The notes under the pieces are model-generated. The model saw only the letters and a program-made list of their open reading frames with translations. It was not told the origin of the DNA and searched no databases. Position numbers and translations under genes: made by a program. A stretch of DNA of 64,000 nucleotides from Flavobacterium dankookense (GTDB lineage: Bacteria; Bacteroidota; Bacteroidia; Flavobacteriales; Flavobacteriaceae), in NCBI RefSeq assembly GCF_004362665.1, contig NZ_SNXR01000013.1, positions 186,001 to 250,000 on the forward strand. The letters are read 5' to 3'. Shown here piece by piece: positions 39,884 to 48,260 of the stretch. How positions within the stretch are numbered: position 1 is the stretch's first letter; each line of letters starts with the position of its first letter.

Positions 39884-40807
39884 ATGAAACATTGGGTTGA
39901 AGCTGCGCGAGTGAGAACATTGCCTTTATCGGTATCAGGAATTATTGTGGGAAGTTTTTATGCCATGTCGCAAGGAATTTTCAATTGGAATATCGTAATT
40001 TTTGCGCTTTTAACGACTTTAGGATTGCAAATTCTATCCAATTTTGCCAATGATTACGGCGATGGAGTAAAAGGAACGGATAACGACGATAGAGTTGGAC
40101 CAAAACGGGCAATTCAAAGCGGTGTAATTTCGCCTACAGAAATGAAACGAGCAATAGTAATTACATCCTTAATTACGCTATTATTTGCCGTTCTGTTGAT
40201 TTATTTTGCATTCAAAGGGAAATACTTGGTGTTTTCATTAATCTTTCTTGTATTGGGAATTTTGGCTATTGCTTCTGCAATTCGATATACCGTCGGAAAA
40301 GGTGCTTATGGTTATCGTGGTTATGGCGATGTATTTGTTTTCGTATTTTTCGGAATGGTAAGTACATTTGGAGTGTATTTTATGTTTTCTAAAACCTTGG
40401 ATTTATTGTTGTTACTTCCAGCTACTTCAATTGGATTTTTAAGTGTTGGAGTTTTAAATTTAAACAACATGCGCGACGAAGAAAGCGATAGAAAAGCGGG
40501 AAAAAATACGATCGTAGTTAAAAACGGTGGAACTTGGGCAAAGAAATACCACTTCTTTTTGGTGATTTCGGCTATGATTTTGGTGCTGATTTTTGCGTTC
40601 TTAAATGACTTTCATTTTGATCAATACATTTTTGTCGTGGCTTATTTTCCAATGATTAGTCATTTGATAACAGTTTATAAAAATAAAACGCCTCGACTTT
40701 TAGATCCAGAATTGAAAAAATTAGCAATAAGTACGTTTTTATTGGCGGTACTTTTAGCCTTGTGTTTGATATTCTTCATATCAGATGTGGTTGTGAATTA
40801 TGTTTAA
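39884..40807 (+). CDS. menA: 1,4-dihydroxy-2-naphthoate polyprenyltransferase
   Basis: The 307 aa protein is a UbiA-family prenyltransferase with about nine membrane spans. The first Asp-rich motif is NFANDYGDGVKGTDNDDRVG (residues about 53-72) and the second NNMRDEESDRKAGKNT (about 197-212). RTLPLSVSGIIVG at the start is typical of MenA. It attaches the prenyl tail to DHNA in the inner membrane. menB, menC and several other genes surround it. Confidence 0.94.
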   Translation: MKHWVEAARVRTLPLSVSGIIVGSFYAMSQGIFNWNIVIFALLTTLGLQILSNFANDYGDGVKGTDNDDRVGPKRAIQSGVISPTEMKRAIVITSLITLLFAVLLIYFAFKGKYLVFSLIFLVLGILAIASAIRYTVGKGAYGYRGYGDVFVFVFFGMVSTFGVYFMFSKTLDLLLLLPATSIGFLSVGVLNLNNMRDEESDRKAGKNTIVVKNGGTWAKKYHFFLVISAMILVLIFAFLNDFHFDQYIFVVAYFPMISHLITVYKNKTPRLLDPELKKLAISTFLLAVLLALCLIFFISDVVVNYV

Positions 40808-40831
40808 AAATTTTATTTAAAACATAAAAGA

Positions 40832-41320
40832 TTGAAAAGTACTTTTGAAGTTGATAGTAAGAAGTTTAATGAGTTTTTGAAGGTAAATGTAGAGCGTGGA
40901 ACTTTGCATACTAAAAGATATTCATTGAATATTGTGTTTTTTATATTTACAAAAACTGAAAAAAAATTTTTTGGAATGAATGGAAAGAATAAGTTTGAAA
41001 TTACTGAAACTTTTGAATATTTTCCAAATATGTACAGAATTAGCGGTGATTATAAGTTAAAAAGCAACAATCAAACAGAAGTGAATTATGAATTATTACC
41101 GTTAGGATTTGTTTATCATTGGTTTAAATTTATGCCGTTAGCTGTAATTCCGTTGTTTAATTTAATCCTTTGTTTTCAGGTGAAATCGGCTAGTTATAAA
41201 GATTTTGTGATTGCAAACTCAATAATGATTTGTTTTGTGTTTTTTAGCTGTTTTTATATGTGGCTAAAAAAAAGAAAGCTTGAAAATATTTTTAAAGAAG
41301 TATTTGAAATAGAAAAATAA
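40832..41320 (+). CDS. Hypothetical membrane protein
   Basis: The 162 aa protein starts at a TTG (40832), since the frame is closed upstream at 40805 and the first ATG is 50 codons in. The first 90 residues are soluble and beta-rich (TETFEYFPNMYRISGDYKL), the C-terminal part has two membrane spans (about 112-130, 135-155), and the end is charged. I recognise no family. It lies 24 bases after menA and 10 bases before the MBL hydrolase gene, so it is probably in the menaquinone operon. The TTG start could mean low expression. Confidence 0.65.
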   Translation: MKSTFEVDSKKFNEFLKVNVERGTLHTKRYSLNIVFFIFTKTEKKFFGMNGKNKFEITETFEYFPNMYRISGDYKLKSNNQTEVNYELLPLGFVYHWFKFMPLAVIPLFNLILCFQVKSASYKDFVIANSIMICFVFFSCFYMWLKKRKLENIFKEVFEIEK

Positions 41321-41330
41321 AAAATAAGTT

Positions 41331-42008
41331 ATGAAAATTACATTTTACGGTCATGCTTGCATCGGAATTGAAGTAAGCGGAAAAAACATCATCATCGATC
41401 CGTTTATTTCAGGCAATGAAAAAGCGGCGCATATCGATATCAATTCATTAAAAGCAGATTATATTCTGATTACACATGCGCATTTTGATCATATTTTGGA
41501 TGTTGAAGCGATTGCAAAAAATACAAATGCAGTTATTGTTTCGAACTGGGAAATTGCGACCTATTTTGGGAATAAAGGTTTTCAATATCATCCGATGAAT
41601 CACGGAGGAAGCTGGCAGTTTGATTTTGGAAAAGTGAAATATGTTGCTGCGGTTCATTCTAGCGCTTTTCCAGATGGAACATATGGTGGAAATCCTGGTG
41701 GTTTTGTAATTGAAGGCGAACATAAAAATATTTACATTTCGGGAGATACAGCGTTAACTATGGATATGAAGTTAATTCCAATGCGAACCAAACTAGATTT
41801 GGCTGTTTTTCCAATTGGAAATTGCTTTACAATGGATGTGGAAGACGCAATTTTAGCTTCCGATTTTGTAGAATGCGATAAGATTTTGGGTTGTCATTTT
41901 GATACTTTTGGATTTATTATGGTTGATCACAATGACGCAAAAAAGAAATTTTTCGATGCTGGAAAGGATTTAATGTTACTTGAAATAGGGCAAAGTATTG
42001 ATTTGTAA
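41331..42008 (+). CDS. Metallo-beta-lactamase-fold metal-dependent hydrolase (UPF0173 type)
   Basis: The 225 aa protein has the metal-binding motif ITHAHFDHILD (HxHxDH, residues about 48-58), NHGGSW, VHSSAFPDGTYGGNPGGFV, YISGDTAL with the bridging Asp, and CHFDTFG as the last His. UPF0173 proteins are hydrolases of unknown substrate. Its place between menA and menC suggests, without proof, a thioesterase-like or housekeeping role tied to the cluster, for example hydrolysis of DHNA-CoA. Confidence 0.87.
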   Translation: MKITFYGHACIGIEVSGKNIIIDPFISGNEKAAHIDINSLKADYILITHAHFDHILDVEAIAKNTNAVIVSNWEIATYFGNKGFQYHPMNHGGSWQFDFGKVKYVAAVHSSAFPDGTYGGNPGGFVIEGEHKNIYISGDTALTMDMKLIPMRTKLDLAVFPIGNCFTMDVEDAILASDFVECDKILGCHFDTFGFIMVDHNDAKKKFFDAGKDLMLLEIGQSIDL

Positions 42009-42030
42009 ATCAAATAAATAATAGATGATA

Positions 42031-42060
42031 AAGAGTGTCAAATTTTTGGCACTCTTATTG
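42031..42060 (+). terminator. Hairpin terminator after the MBL hydrolase gene
   Basis: AAGAGTGTCAA and TTGGCACTCTT pair over 11 bp with one G-T, then ATTGTTTT. It lies 22 bases after the stop and before the next gene. Confidence 0.75.
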
Positions 42061-42086
42061 TTTTAAGTGAAAATAAAAATCATAAT

Positions 42087-43283
42087 ATGAACAAAAGATT
42101 AAATGTATTGTTTGCGCTGTTTTCTTCTTTCGTTTTAGCACAATCTAAAGATGGATATTGGGATAATGTTCGAACTACAAACGAAACGATTACGCTTGGT
42201 GCTGGAAAAAAGAAAATGATTAAAACCGCCGATTTTCCACTTGGAACAACGGAAGTTGTGTATCGAATTTCGATTCTAGATGATAACCAAAAGATTTCTT
42301 CGAGTTTGGTTTCAGTTTTGAAAGCAATTCCAGATCCAACGGGAATTAGCCAAGGTTCGGCTGGAGCAGTTTTTTTAGCTTCGACAATTTCAGGAGATGA
42401 TAAATGCAAATACGCTGTTTTTAGCAACGAAAAAGACGCATTGGAGTATGAGAAATCAACTGTGCTGAAAAATGCTTGTGTGATTCAAAACGAACCTATA
42501 AACAAAGAAGCAAAATTGCTTTCGGAGAAATCGAAATGTTTAAACGGCAATCAAAATCTATGGTTTGTTTTTGAAAGTGATAATTGGATTATGAAGCAAA
42601 AAATAGTTTTTGAAGTCGTGCCTTGGGTAGATTATAAATTCAAGAATGGCTGGACAAATGCAGCGAAAAAAGAATTGCTTTTAGAAATTGAAAACAATGA
42701 TTTTTTTAAATCTATAAATCAGAAAGATATATTATTAGGATATTTTATTGAAACTTTTACTTCAAAATATAATTTCAATGATTTTAAAGAAATAATTCCT
42801 GCAGAAAGAGCAAAAGCGTTCAATGATGTAATGGATGAAAGCTTAAAGAAATCAGGTTTGATGAACGGTTATTTGGATGGAATTCGCGCTGAAGCAAAAC
42901 GATTTTTATCGGCTAAAGAATATGAAAAAGGAATGTCGCTTATTGAAAACGATATCATTCAAAAAGGCAGAGCAACCGATTTGGATTATGGTTTACAAGG
43001 CGATTTTTATTTGATGACAAAGCAATACATAAAAGCGGAAGTGGCAATTAAGAAAGCGATTTCAATGAATGCTACAAATATCGAACATCAATTGCGTTTG
43101 GCGCACGTTTATTTGTTTTCTAATCGAATAAGCGATGCTAAAGATATTCATAAAAAATACCGTTCAAACAATGTAAGTTCCAGTAAAAGTTGGACACAAG
43201 CCACAAAAGAAGATTTTGAAAACTTCAAGAAAAACGGTTTGCCAACAGATGATTTCAAAAAGATTTTCCGAATTTTAGAATAA
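42087..43283 (+). CDS. Secreted TPR-containing protein of unknown function
   Basis: The 398 aa protein has signal peptide MNKRLNVLFALFSSFVLAQ. Residues 20-200 hold a beta-rich region with three cysteines (GDDKCKYAVF, LKNACVIQN, SEKSKCLNG). A helical region with TPR-like repeats follows (EAKRFLSAKEYEKGMSLI, YGLQGDFYLMTKQYIKAEVAI, HQLRLAHVYLFSNRISDAKDI). It is four bases from menC and so in one unit with it. I recognise no specific family; an envelope scaffold is the most that can be said. Confidence 0.72.
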   Translation: MNKRLNVLFALFSSFVLAQSKDGYWDNVRTTNETITLGAGKKKMIKTADFPLGTTEVVYRISILDDNQKISSSLVSVLKAIPDPTGISQGSAGAVFLASTISGDDKCKYAVFSNEKDALEYEKSTVLKNACVIQNEPINKEAKLLSEKSKCLNGNQNLWFVFESDNWIMKQKIVFEVVPWVDYKFKNGWTNAAKKELLLEIENNDFFKSINQKDILLGYFIETFTSKYNFNDFKEIIPAERAKAFNDVMDESLKKSGLMNGYLDGIRAEAKRFLSAKEYEKGMSLIENDIIQKGRATDLDYGLQGDFYLMTKQYIKAEVAIKKAISMNATNIEHQLRLAHVYLFSNRISDAKDIHKKYRSNNVSSSKSWTQATKEDFENFKKNGLPTDDFKKIFRILE

Positions 43284-43287
43284 AAAA

Positions 43288-44325
43288 ATGATAAAAGCAA
43301 CGTATAAAAAGCATATCCTTCAATTTAAGCAAGCATCAGGAACGTCTCGAGGAGTCATGACGGAAAAAGAAACTTGGTTTGTTATTTTGGAAGAAAACGG
43401 TAAAAAAGGAATAGGTGAATGTGGAATTCTCCGCGGACTTTCGGCTGATGATCGACCAGATTATGAAGAAAAACTACAATGGACATGCGAAAATATTCAT
43501 CTTGGAGAGGAAAAATTATGGCAAGAATTGATTGAGTTTCCATCCATTCAGTTTGGAGTTGAGATGGCTTTTTTGTCTTTACGAAGTAAAAATCCGTTTC
43601 AATTATTTTCTTCCGAATTTGTTTCTGGAGGAAAATCTATTGTTATAAATGGATTGGTTTGGATGGGAAATGAAGCCTTCATGAAGCAGCAAATAGAGGA
43701 GAAGATTGCTCAAGGTTTTGGCTGTATAAAAATGAAAATCGGAGCGATAGAATTTGACAAAGAATTGGAGTTATTGCGCTTTATTCGTCAAAATTTTGAT
43801 GAAAATACGATAGAAATCCGTGTTGATGCTAATGGTGCTTTTAATGAAAATGAAGCTTTAAATAAAATAAATCAATTAACTGGTTTTAAATTGCATAGTA
43901 TTGAGCAACCAATACAAAAAAATCATACTGACACGATGTCAGTATTGTGTAAAAATACGAATTTACCTATAGCTTTAGACGAAGAACTAATTGGCGTGTT
44001 TTCGGCATCTGAAAAAGAAAATTTGTTACAAAAAATAATGCCACAATACATCATTTTAAAGCCAAGTTTTATAGGTGGATTTCGAGGAACTTTAGAATGG
44101 ATTTCGTTGGCAGAAAAATACAATATCGGTTGGTGGATTACTTCAGCTTTGGAAAGCAACATCGGTTTGAATGCGATTGCACAATTTACTTTTACGTTAA
44201 ATAATAAAATGCCTCAAGGTTTAGGAACGGGAAGTCTATATACCAATAATTTTGATTGTCCGCTTGTGGTAGAAAAAGGTCAACTTTGGTACAAACCAGA
44301 ATTAGGTTGGAAAGTTGATTTGTGA
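43288..44325 (+). CDS. menC: o-Succinylbenzoate synthase (enolase superfamily)
   Basis: The 345 aa protein has the enolase-superfamily catalytic pattern: KMKIG (the KxK motif, near residue 151), VDANGAFNENEAL, SIEQPIQ (metal Glu), ALDEELIG (metal Asp/Glu) and KPSFIGGFRGTLEWI. The C-terminus has TSALESNIGLNAIAQF and GLGTGSLYTNNF, as in MenC. It dehydrates SHCHC to o-succinylbenzoate. Context with menA and menB supports MenC over dipeptide epimerase. Confidence 0.9.
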   Translation: MIKATYKKHILQFKQASGTSRGVMTEKETWFVILEENGKKGIGECGILRGLSADDRPDYEEKLQWTCENIHLGEEKLWQELIEFPSIQFGVEMAFLSLRSKNPFQLFSSEFVSGGKSIVINGLVWMGNEAFMKQQIEEKIAQGFGCIKMKIGAIEFDKELELLRFIRQNFDENTIEIRVDANGAFNENEALNKINQLTGFKLHSIEQPIQKNHTDTMSVLCKNTNLPIALDEELIGVFSASEKENLLQKIMPQYIILKPSFIGGFRGTLEWISLAEKYNIGWWITSALESNIGLNAIAQFTFTLNNKMPQGLGTGSLYTNNFDCPLVVEKGQLWYKPELGWKVDL

Positions 44326-44370
44326 TTTTTTGTAACACGTTTTTTGTATCACAGAGTTTCACAAAGTTTT

Positions 44371-44430
44371 TTCACAAAGCTTCACAGAGTTTTTTTGTGT
44401 AACTCTGTGAGAACTTTGCGAAACTTTGTG
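44371..44430. repeat. Long imperfect inverted repeat between convergent genes
   Basis: The arms 44371-44391 and 44401-44422 (TTCACAAAGC-TTCACAGAGTT against AACTCTGTGAGAACTTTG) pair over about 20 bp with one bulge. Extra partial copies of the CACAAAG and CACAGAG words flank it (44345-44363, 44423-44430). It lies between menC and creD, where it can stop transcription in both directions. Confidence 0.75.
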
Positions 44431-44436
44431 TAAAAA

Positions 44437-45792
44437 CTATTTACTCCAATCGATTTTTCTTGAAAAATACATCACAGCTGCCAAAATGAAGAACAAACCA
44501 ATACTTCCAGCAAGCAAAGCATAATCTTCCATTTGGATAATCACAAAAATAAATGCGTATAAAACCGAAAGCGATGTGGCAATAAACATCGGGAATTTTT
44601 TATTTTTTAGAATGGAAACCGAATACAGCGATATCAAAGCTACAACTGCAATTCCCGAAATTCCATATGCCAAACTGAAACTACTGTGTTCGGTAATTGA
44701 AATCAAGAGCGTGTAAAACATAATCAATGCAATTCCAATCATGGAATACTGAAAAATGTGGATATTGATTTTGCTAATCGACTGAATTAAGAAGAAAATC
44801 AAGAACGTTAAACCAATAACAAGGAAACCATACTTAGAAACGCGTTCATTTTGCTGATATTCGTCCACTGTTTCAATTAATTTTACGCCAAAGAGATAAT
44901 CATCCAAATCAGGTAAAACGTTGCTGTATTGCTGCGAAAACGTTCTGTTGATGTCTAAAACTTTCCAATCGGCGTAAAAACCTGTTGCAGAAATACTTTT
45001 TGTAGTATCATTTGAGGCAAAAGTTCCTTCAAAACTTGGCGATTGCCAATCAGAATCGATAGAAACGTTTGTTACTTTCCCAATTGGGACAAATTTCAAG
45101 CTGTTGCTTCCGTTGTAAACAATGTTGAAATTAAAGTTGATTTTGTCATTGTTTGCCAAATTTTTATAATCAAAAACCGATGTCGAAAGCAAACTATAGT
45201 CGGTTTTGTCGTTGTTTTGAGGTTCGAACGAAAGTTTTTGATTGTTTAGTTCTACTTTCAATTCACTTTTGATACTTTTTAAATTGGTTGTTTTTACGAT
45301 AATTGAGGCTTTATCCCAAAGTATATTTTCGGGAGCAATATTCAACTTTGCAAAATCGGGCGACGTGAAATTCCCTTTAAAATTCATATTTGCCGTAAAG
45401 ACAATTGGGTTAAAAATACCTCGTTTCAGCGACTCACTCTTCATCACTTTGGACGAATTGGTCAGTTCATTTGGAAAAAAGTAGGCATAATTGGTCGTTG
45501 CTTTCTTCTGAATGGTTGTTGCGCCGGTTTTGGTATCGGTAACATTGTAATTGTCATATGAAGTATAAGGAATTTTTAAAATCGGACCATAAAATTGAAT
45601 ATCGCTTCCCCAAAGATTAGAAACTTCTCGTGTGACTTCGTTTTTTCGTTGCGAACGTTCTGTTATTAAATCTTGCACAAAAAATAGCGGAATGAGCAAT
45701 ACTAGGGTTAAAAAACCTACCATAATCATTTTGGCAGTGGTCGATTGAAAGAATGTTTTTGGTTCTTGGTTTTGAATTTCTTGATTTTCCAT
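44437..45792 (-). CDS. creD: Cell envelope integrity protein CreD
   Basis: The 451 aa membrane protein starts with an N-terminal anchor after MENQEIQNQE, then MIMVGFLTLVLLIPLFFVQDLI, ERSQRKNEVTREVSNLWG and FYGPILKIPYT, a CreD hallmark. A large periplasmic region (about 75-300) is followed by about five membrane spans at the C-terminus (QYSMIGIALIMFYTLLIS, YGISGIAVVALISL). CreD is an inner-membrane protein of the CreBC regulon in other bacteria, with an unclear function. It is the last gene of an operon with a winged-helix regulator. Confidence 0.88.
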   Translation of the reverse strand: MENQEIQNQEPKTFFQSTTAKMIMVGFLTLVLLIPLFFVQDLITERSQRKNEVTREVSNLWGSDIQFYGPILKIPYTSYDNYNVTDTKTGATTIQKKATTNYAYFFPNELTNSSKVMKSESLKRGIFNPIVFTANMNFKGNFTSPDFAKLNIAPENILWDKASIIVKTTNLKSIKSELKVELNNQKLSFEPQNNDKTDYSLLSTSVFDYKNLANNDKINFNFNIVYNGSNSLKFVPIGKVTNVSIDSDWQSPSFEGTFASNDTTKSISATGFYADWKVLDINRTFSQQYSNVLPDLDDYLFGVKLIETVDEYQQNERVSKYGFLVIGLTFLIFFLIQSISKINIHIFQYSMIGIALIMFYTLLISITEHSSFSLAYGISGIAVVALISLYSVSILKNKKFPMFIATSLSVLYAFIFVIIQMEDYALLAGSIGLFFILAAVMYFSRKIDWSK

Positions 45793-45813
45793 GATGTTGA
45801 GTTTTATAATTGA

Positions 45814-46125
45814 TTAAAATTTGTTAAATACGATGTAGAGATATAAAAGTGCGATTGGAATATTAGCCAACATAATCAGCATTTTGATGGTTAAATCTTC
45901 GCGCTCATTAGGTTTGATAAAAAACAGAAAGAGTAAATTCAGAAATACCAGCAGATTGATGAAAAAAGCTAAAATCAAATAGAAATACCCAATGAAATAG
46001 AGCAATCCATATTCGGGAAGAGCAAAATGCAATAAGAATAAAAGCGTTCCAATGCCAAAAGAACTAATCGCTAAATAGGTTGAAAATCCGGCAGATTTTT
46101 GATTTTCGTGTGAAAATGTTTCCAT
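45814..46125 (-). CDS. Small membrane protein of unknown family
   Basis: The 103 aa protein has three membrane spans (about 15-33, 38-66, 79-97) and few charged residues outside the ends. I recognise no motif. It lies between the DUF1361 gene (7 bases) and creD (21 bases) in the same direction, so it is an operon member. Its function cannot be inferred beyond membrane location. Confidence 0.6.
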   Translation of the reverse strand: METFSHENQKSAGFSTYLAISSFGIGTLLFLLHFALPEYGLLYFIGYFYLILAFFINLLVFLNLLFLFFIKPNEREDLTIKMLIMLANIPIALLYLYIVFNKF

Positions 46126-46132
46126 GAGTGAA

Positions 46133-46783
46133 TTATTTAGAAGTGATATTTTTTTTAATCAAAAAGGCGAAATAGATGAAAATTCCAAACTGAATAGAGA
46201 AGAATAACGACGTTTTAGAAGTTGCCGCAGTAAAAAGGTCAACGATTAAATCGAACGGATTGCTAATGATATCCCAACTGTTGTAGCGAAGAATTCGTCC
46301 AACATAAATTCCGAAACCGCATAAAAACGAAATACAAAAAAGTGTTATAGAAGCATATTTTTTTGAAATAATCGTTTGGAGTGTTTTTTCAAAATGAGTA
46401 AGCGATAACAATCCCAATCCAAAACCAATCAAAGCATACGAACTGATAATGATTAAATCCAACCAAAAAATAAATCCATCCGAATTGTCCAAATGCACCA
46501 AATCGGTAATGATGTAAAATGAATTTGGGATAAACAAAAGCCAAATTATCAATAAAGCATAGCGTTTTAATTTGGAATTGTTTTTTGCATCCAATGATTG
46601 AAAATAAGAACTCATAACATAGGGAACAAAAGCAAGAAACAGATTCCAAATCAGGAAAAACAAATAGACAGATTGGGTAATTTTGGCTCTTATCAAAAGC
46701 AATGAAAGACAATAAATGATGTACAGAAAAAGCGTTTGATTTACTTTTTTGTCTTGATGATACAGTTTTAAGGCAAAGTTCAT
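46133..46783 (-). CDS. DUF1361 family membrane protein
   Basis: The 216 aa protein has seven membrane spans and the DUF1361 landmarks: FFLIWNLFLAFVPYVMS, IIWLLFIPNSFYIITDLVHL (the WLLFxPNxxYxxTDxxH pattern) and VGRILRYNSWDI. The family function is unknown. It lies between the Coq4-like gene (one base) and the small membrane protein, forming a tight operon. Confidence 0.82.
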   Translation of the reverse strand: MNFALKLYHQDKKVNQTLFLYIIYCLSLLLIRAKITQSVYLFFLIWNLFLAFVPYVMSSYFQSLDAKNNSKLKRYALLIIWLLFIPNSFYIITDLVHLDNSDGFIFWLDLIIISSYALIGFGLGLLSLTHFEKTLQTIISKKYASITLFCISFLCGFGIYVGRILRYNSWDIISNPFDLIVDLFTAATSKTSLFFSIQFGIFIYFAFLIKKNITSK

Positions 46784-46784
46784 G

Positions 46785-47240
46785 TTATCGAATATTAAAG
46801 ATGAATTGAATTTCTCTCAGCGATTTGTAAAGCATTTTGTCAAAAGCCAAATGGTAAAACTGATGCGCATTTTGACCGCGTTTGTAATAGTTGTAAAACG
46901 TTTTCAGTCGGTTAGGGTAGAAAAGCGTTCCAACGAAAATCACCATAAATAGATAAGCGCTTTTTTTGCCGTTGCCTAGCAAATAATATTGCATTCCAAT
47001 TTCTTCAATAACCGAAACTCCAGTGTTGGTTAACACATGAATGACATCGTGATCTTCCAATTTGGGTTGCATTTCAAAGTTGTATTTCAATAAAAAGCAA
47101 CCCATGTGAAAGCCCAAACTGTCGTTGGGAAGCAAAATCAATTCTTTTGGAGTAATGTTCCAAGGTTCGTTCTTTTTGAAGAACTTTTGATAAGGTTTTT
47201 TACTCCATTCATACATTTTTTCGATGATTAAATCTCTCAT
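46785..47240 (-). CDS. Coq4-family protein
   Basis: The 151 aa protein is started at ATG 47240 (MRDLIIEKMYEWSKKPYQKF); a TTG at 47270 would add ten residues of little value. It holds the Coq4 metal site HDxxH followed by about 10 residues and Glu (EDHDVIHVLTNTG, then SVIEEIG), and FHMGCFLLKY, QNAHQFYHLAF. Coq4 acts in coenzyme Q synthesis in mitochondria and proteobacteria, but these bacteria make menaquinone. The family identification is from the metal motif and general plan; the role here is open. Confidence 0.72.
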   Translation of the reverse strand: MRDLIIEKMYEWSKKPYQKFFKKNEPWNITPKELILLPNDSLGFHMGCFLLKYNFEMQPKLEDHDVIHVLTNTGVSVIEEIGMQYYLLGNGKKSAYLFMVIFVGTLFYPNRLKTFYNYYKRGQNAHQFYHLAFDKMLYKSLREIQFIFNIR

Positions 47241-47293
47241 AATTAAATTTAAAAGCACTTTGAATTTCAAAGTAAATGAATAAAAAAATAGCG

Positions 47294-47590
47294 TTAGTTT
47301 TTTGATAATAATTTTTCAAGCGCTTCAATATGTTCTTTGAACGCTTTTTTTCCTTCGTTTGTGGCGATGTAGCGTGTATTCGGTTTTTTGCCGATAAACT
47401 GTTTTTCGATCATAATATAATTTTCGGTTTCCAATGCTTTGGTATGACTGGCAAGATTGCCATCGGTTACGCCAAGTAATTCTTTCAGCATATTGAAATC
47501 GGCACTTTCATTCACCATCAATACCGACATAATGCCAAGGCGTATGCGATGATCAAAAGCTTTGTTGATATTTTGGATGATGTTTTTCAA
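47294..47590 (-). CDS. Winged-helix transcriptional regulator (HTH_34 type)
   Basis: The 98 aa protein has AFDHRIRLGIMSVLMVNES, the recognition helix DFNMLKELLGVTDGNLASHTKAL and the wing ENYIMIEKQFIGKKPNTRY. This matches single-domain MarR/ArsR-like regulators common in Bacteroidota. It is first in the operon ending with creD, and so is likely to control its own operon. A ligand domain is absent; partner binding or redox control cannot be told. Confidence 0.85.
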   Translation of the reverse strand: MKNIIQNINKAFDHRIRLGIMSVLMVNESADFNMLKELLGVTDGNLASHTKALETENYIMIEKQFIGKKPNTRYIATNEGKKAFKEHIEALEKLLSKN

Positions 47591-47593
47591 TTT

Positions 47594-48256
47594 TTAATAA
47601 GTGTCAATAATAGTTTCTAAGAAAGTGGAATTTACCAATTGTGATGGTGCAACAACCTTTTCTTCTAATGGAATTTTATTTCCATAACGTTCTTTTAAAA
47701 TTTTCTTTACTTTTTCGTCTGCTAAATTAAAGCTTTTCAGTTTTTCTAGTGGACAAAGTTCTATTCCAACGCTGTTTTTATAAATTTTCCATACCAATTC
47801 GGAGCAATAGATTTTATCGTCTGTCCATTCGAAATATAAATCATAATCTTTTTTGTCAAACTGTTTTCCGTAGTTTTTCATTTTAGAAATAACTTCAGGA
47901 GTTAAAATTTCAGAACTATTTTTCAGTCGCTTAACTAAATATTTATTGCCTTCACCATGTTTAATCCATTCGCTCAAAAGAGTAGTTTTAACGGGTTGAA
48001 CGGCTTCAAATACATATTTCTCACCATTTATAACATAAATAATTCCGCAATGAGAAAACTTGGAATTAGTTGCAATTCGAACTGCTTCACATTGTTTTGA
48101 TTGGGAAGTCTGAAAAATGATATCGCCATCTTGAACAGATTGTTCGATTTTTTTATTAATTGTAGAAAAAGCTTTTTCAACTTGATTTGAATTGACTTTT
48201 GCAAAAACAAAAAAAGCAATCAATAATGTGACGATGAGTAAAATTTTCTTTTTCAT
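47594..48256 (-). CDS. Permuted papain-like amidase of the YiiX/YebB type
   Basis: The 220 aa protein starts at ATG 48256 with signal peptide MKKKILLIVTLLIAFFVFA; ATG 48274 adds six residues and overlaps the gene before. Motifs: GDIIFQTSQSKQC at the start of the fold, SKFSHCGIIYVINGE (catalytic His), and the permuted Cys in DDKIYCSELVWKIYKNS. YiiX-type NlpC/P60 relatives hydrolyse amide bonds in the periplasm; the substrate is not known here. It follows the membrane protein gene at 48261 by four bases. Confidence 0.82.
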   Translation of the reverse strand: MKKKILLIVTLLIAFFVFAKVNSNQVEKAFSTINKKIEQSVQDGDIIFQTSQSKQCEAVRIATNSKFSHCGIIYVINGEKYVFEAVQPVKTTLLSEWIKHGEGNKYLVKRLKNSSEILTPEVISKMKNYGKQFDKKDYDLYFEWTDDKIYCSELVWKIYKNSVGIELCPLEKLKSFNLADEKVKKILKERYGNKIPLEEKVVAPSQLVNSTFLETIIDTY

Positions 48257-48260
48257 AAAA

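Noticed and set aside
44345..44430. Possible CRISPR-like short repeat array
   Set aside because: Repeat words are 7 bases, spacing is irregular and the words occur in both orientations, so it is an inverted repeat.
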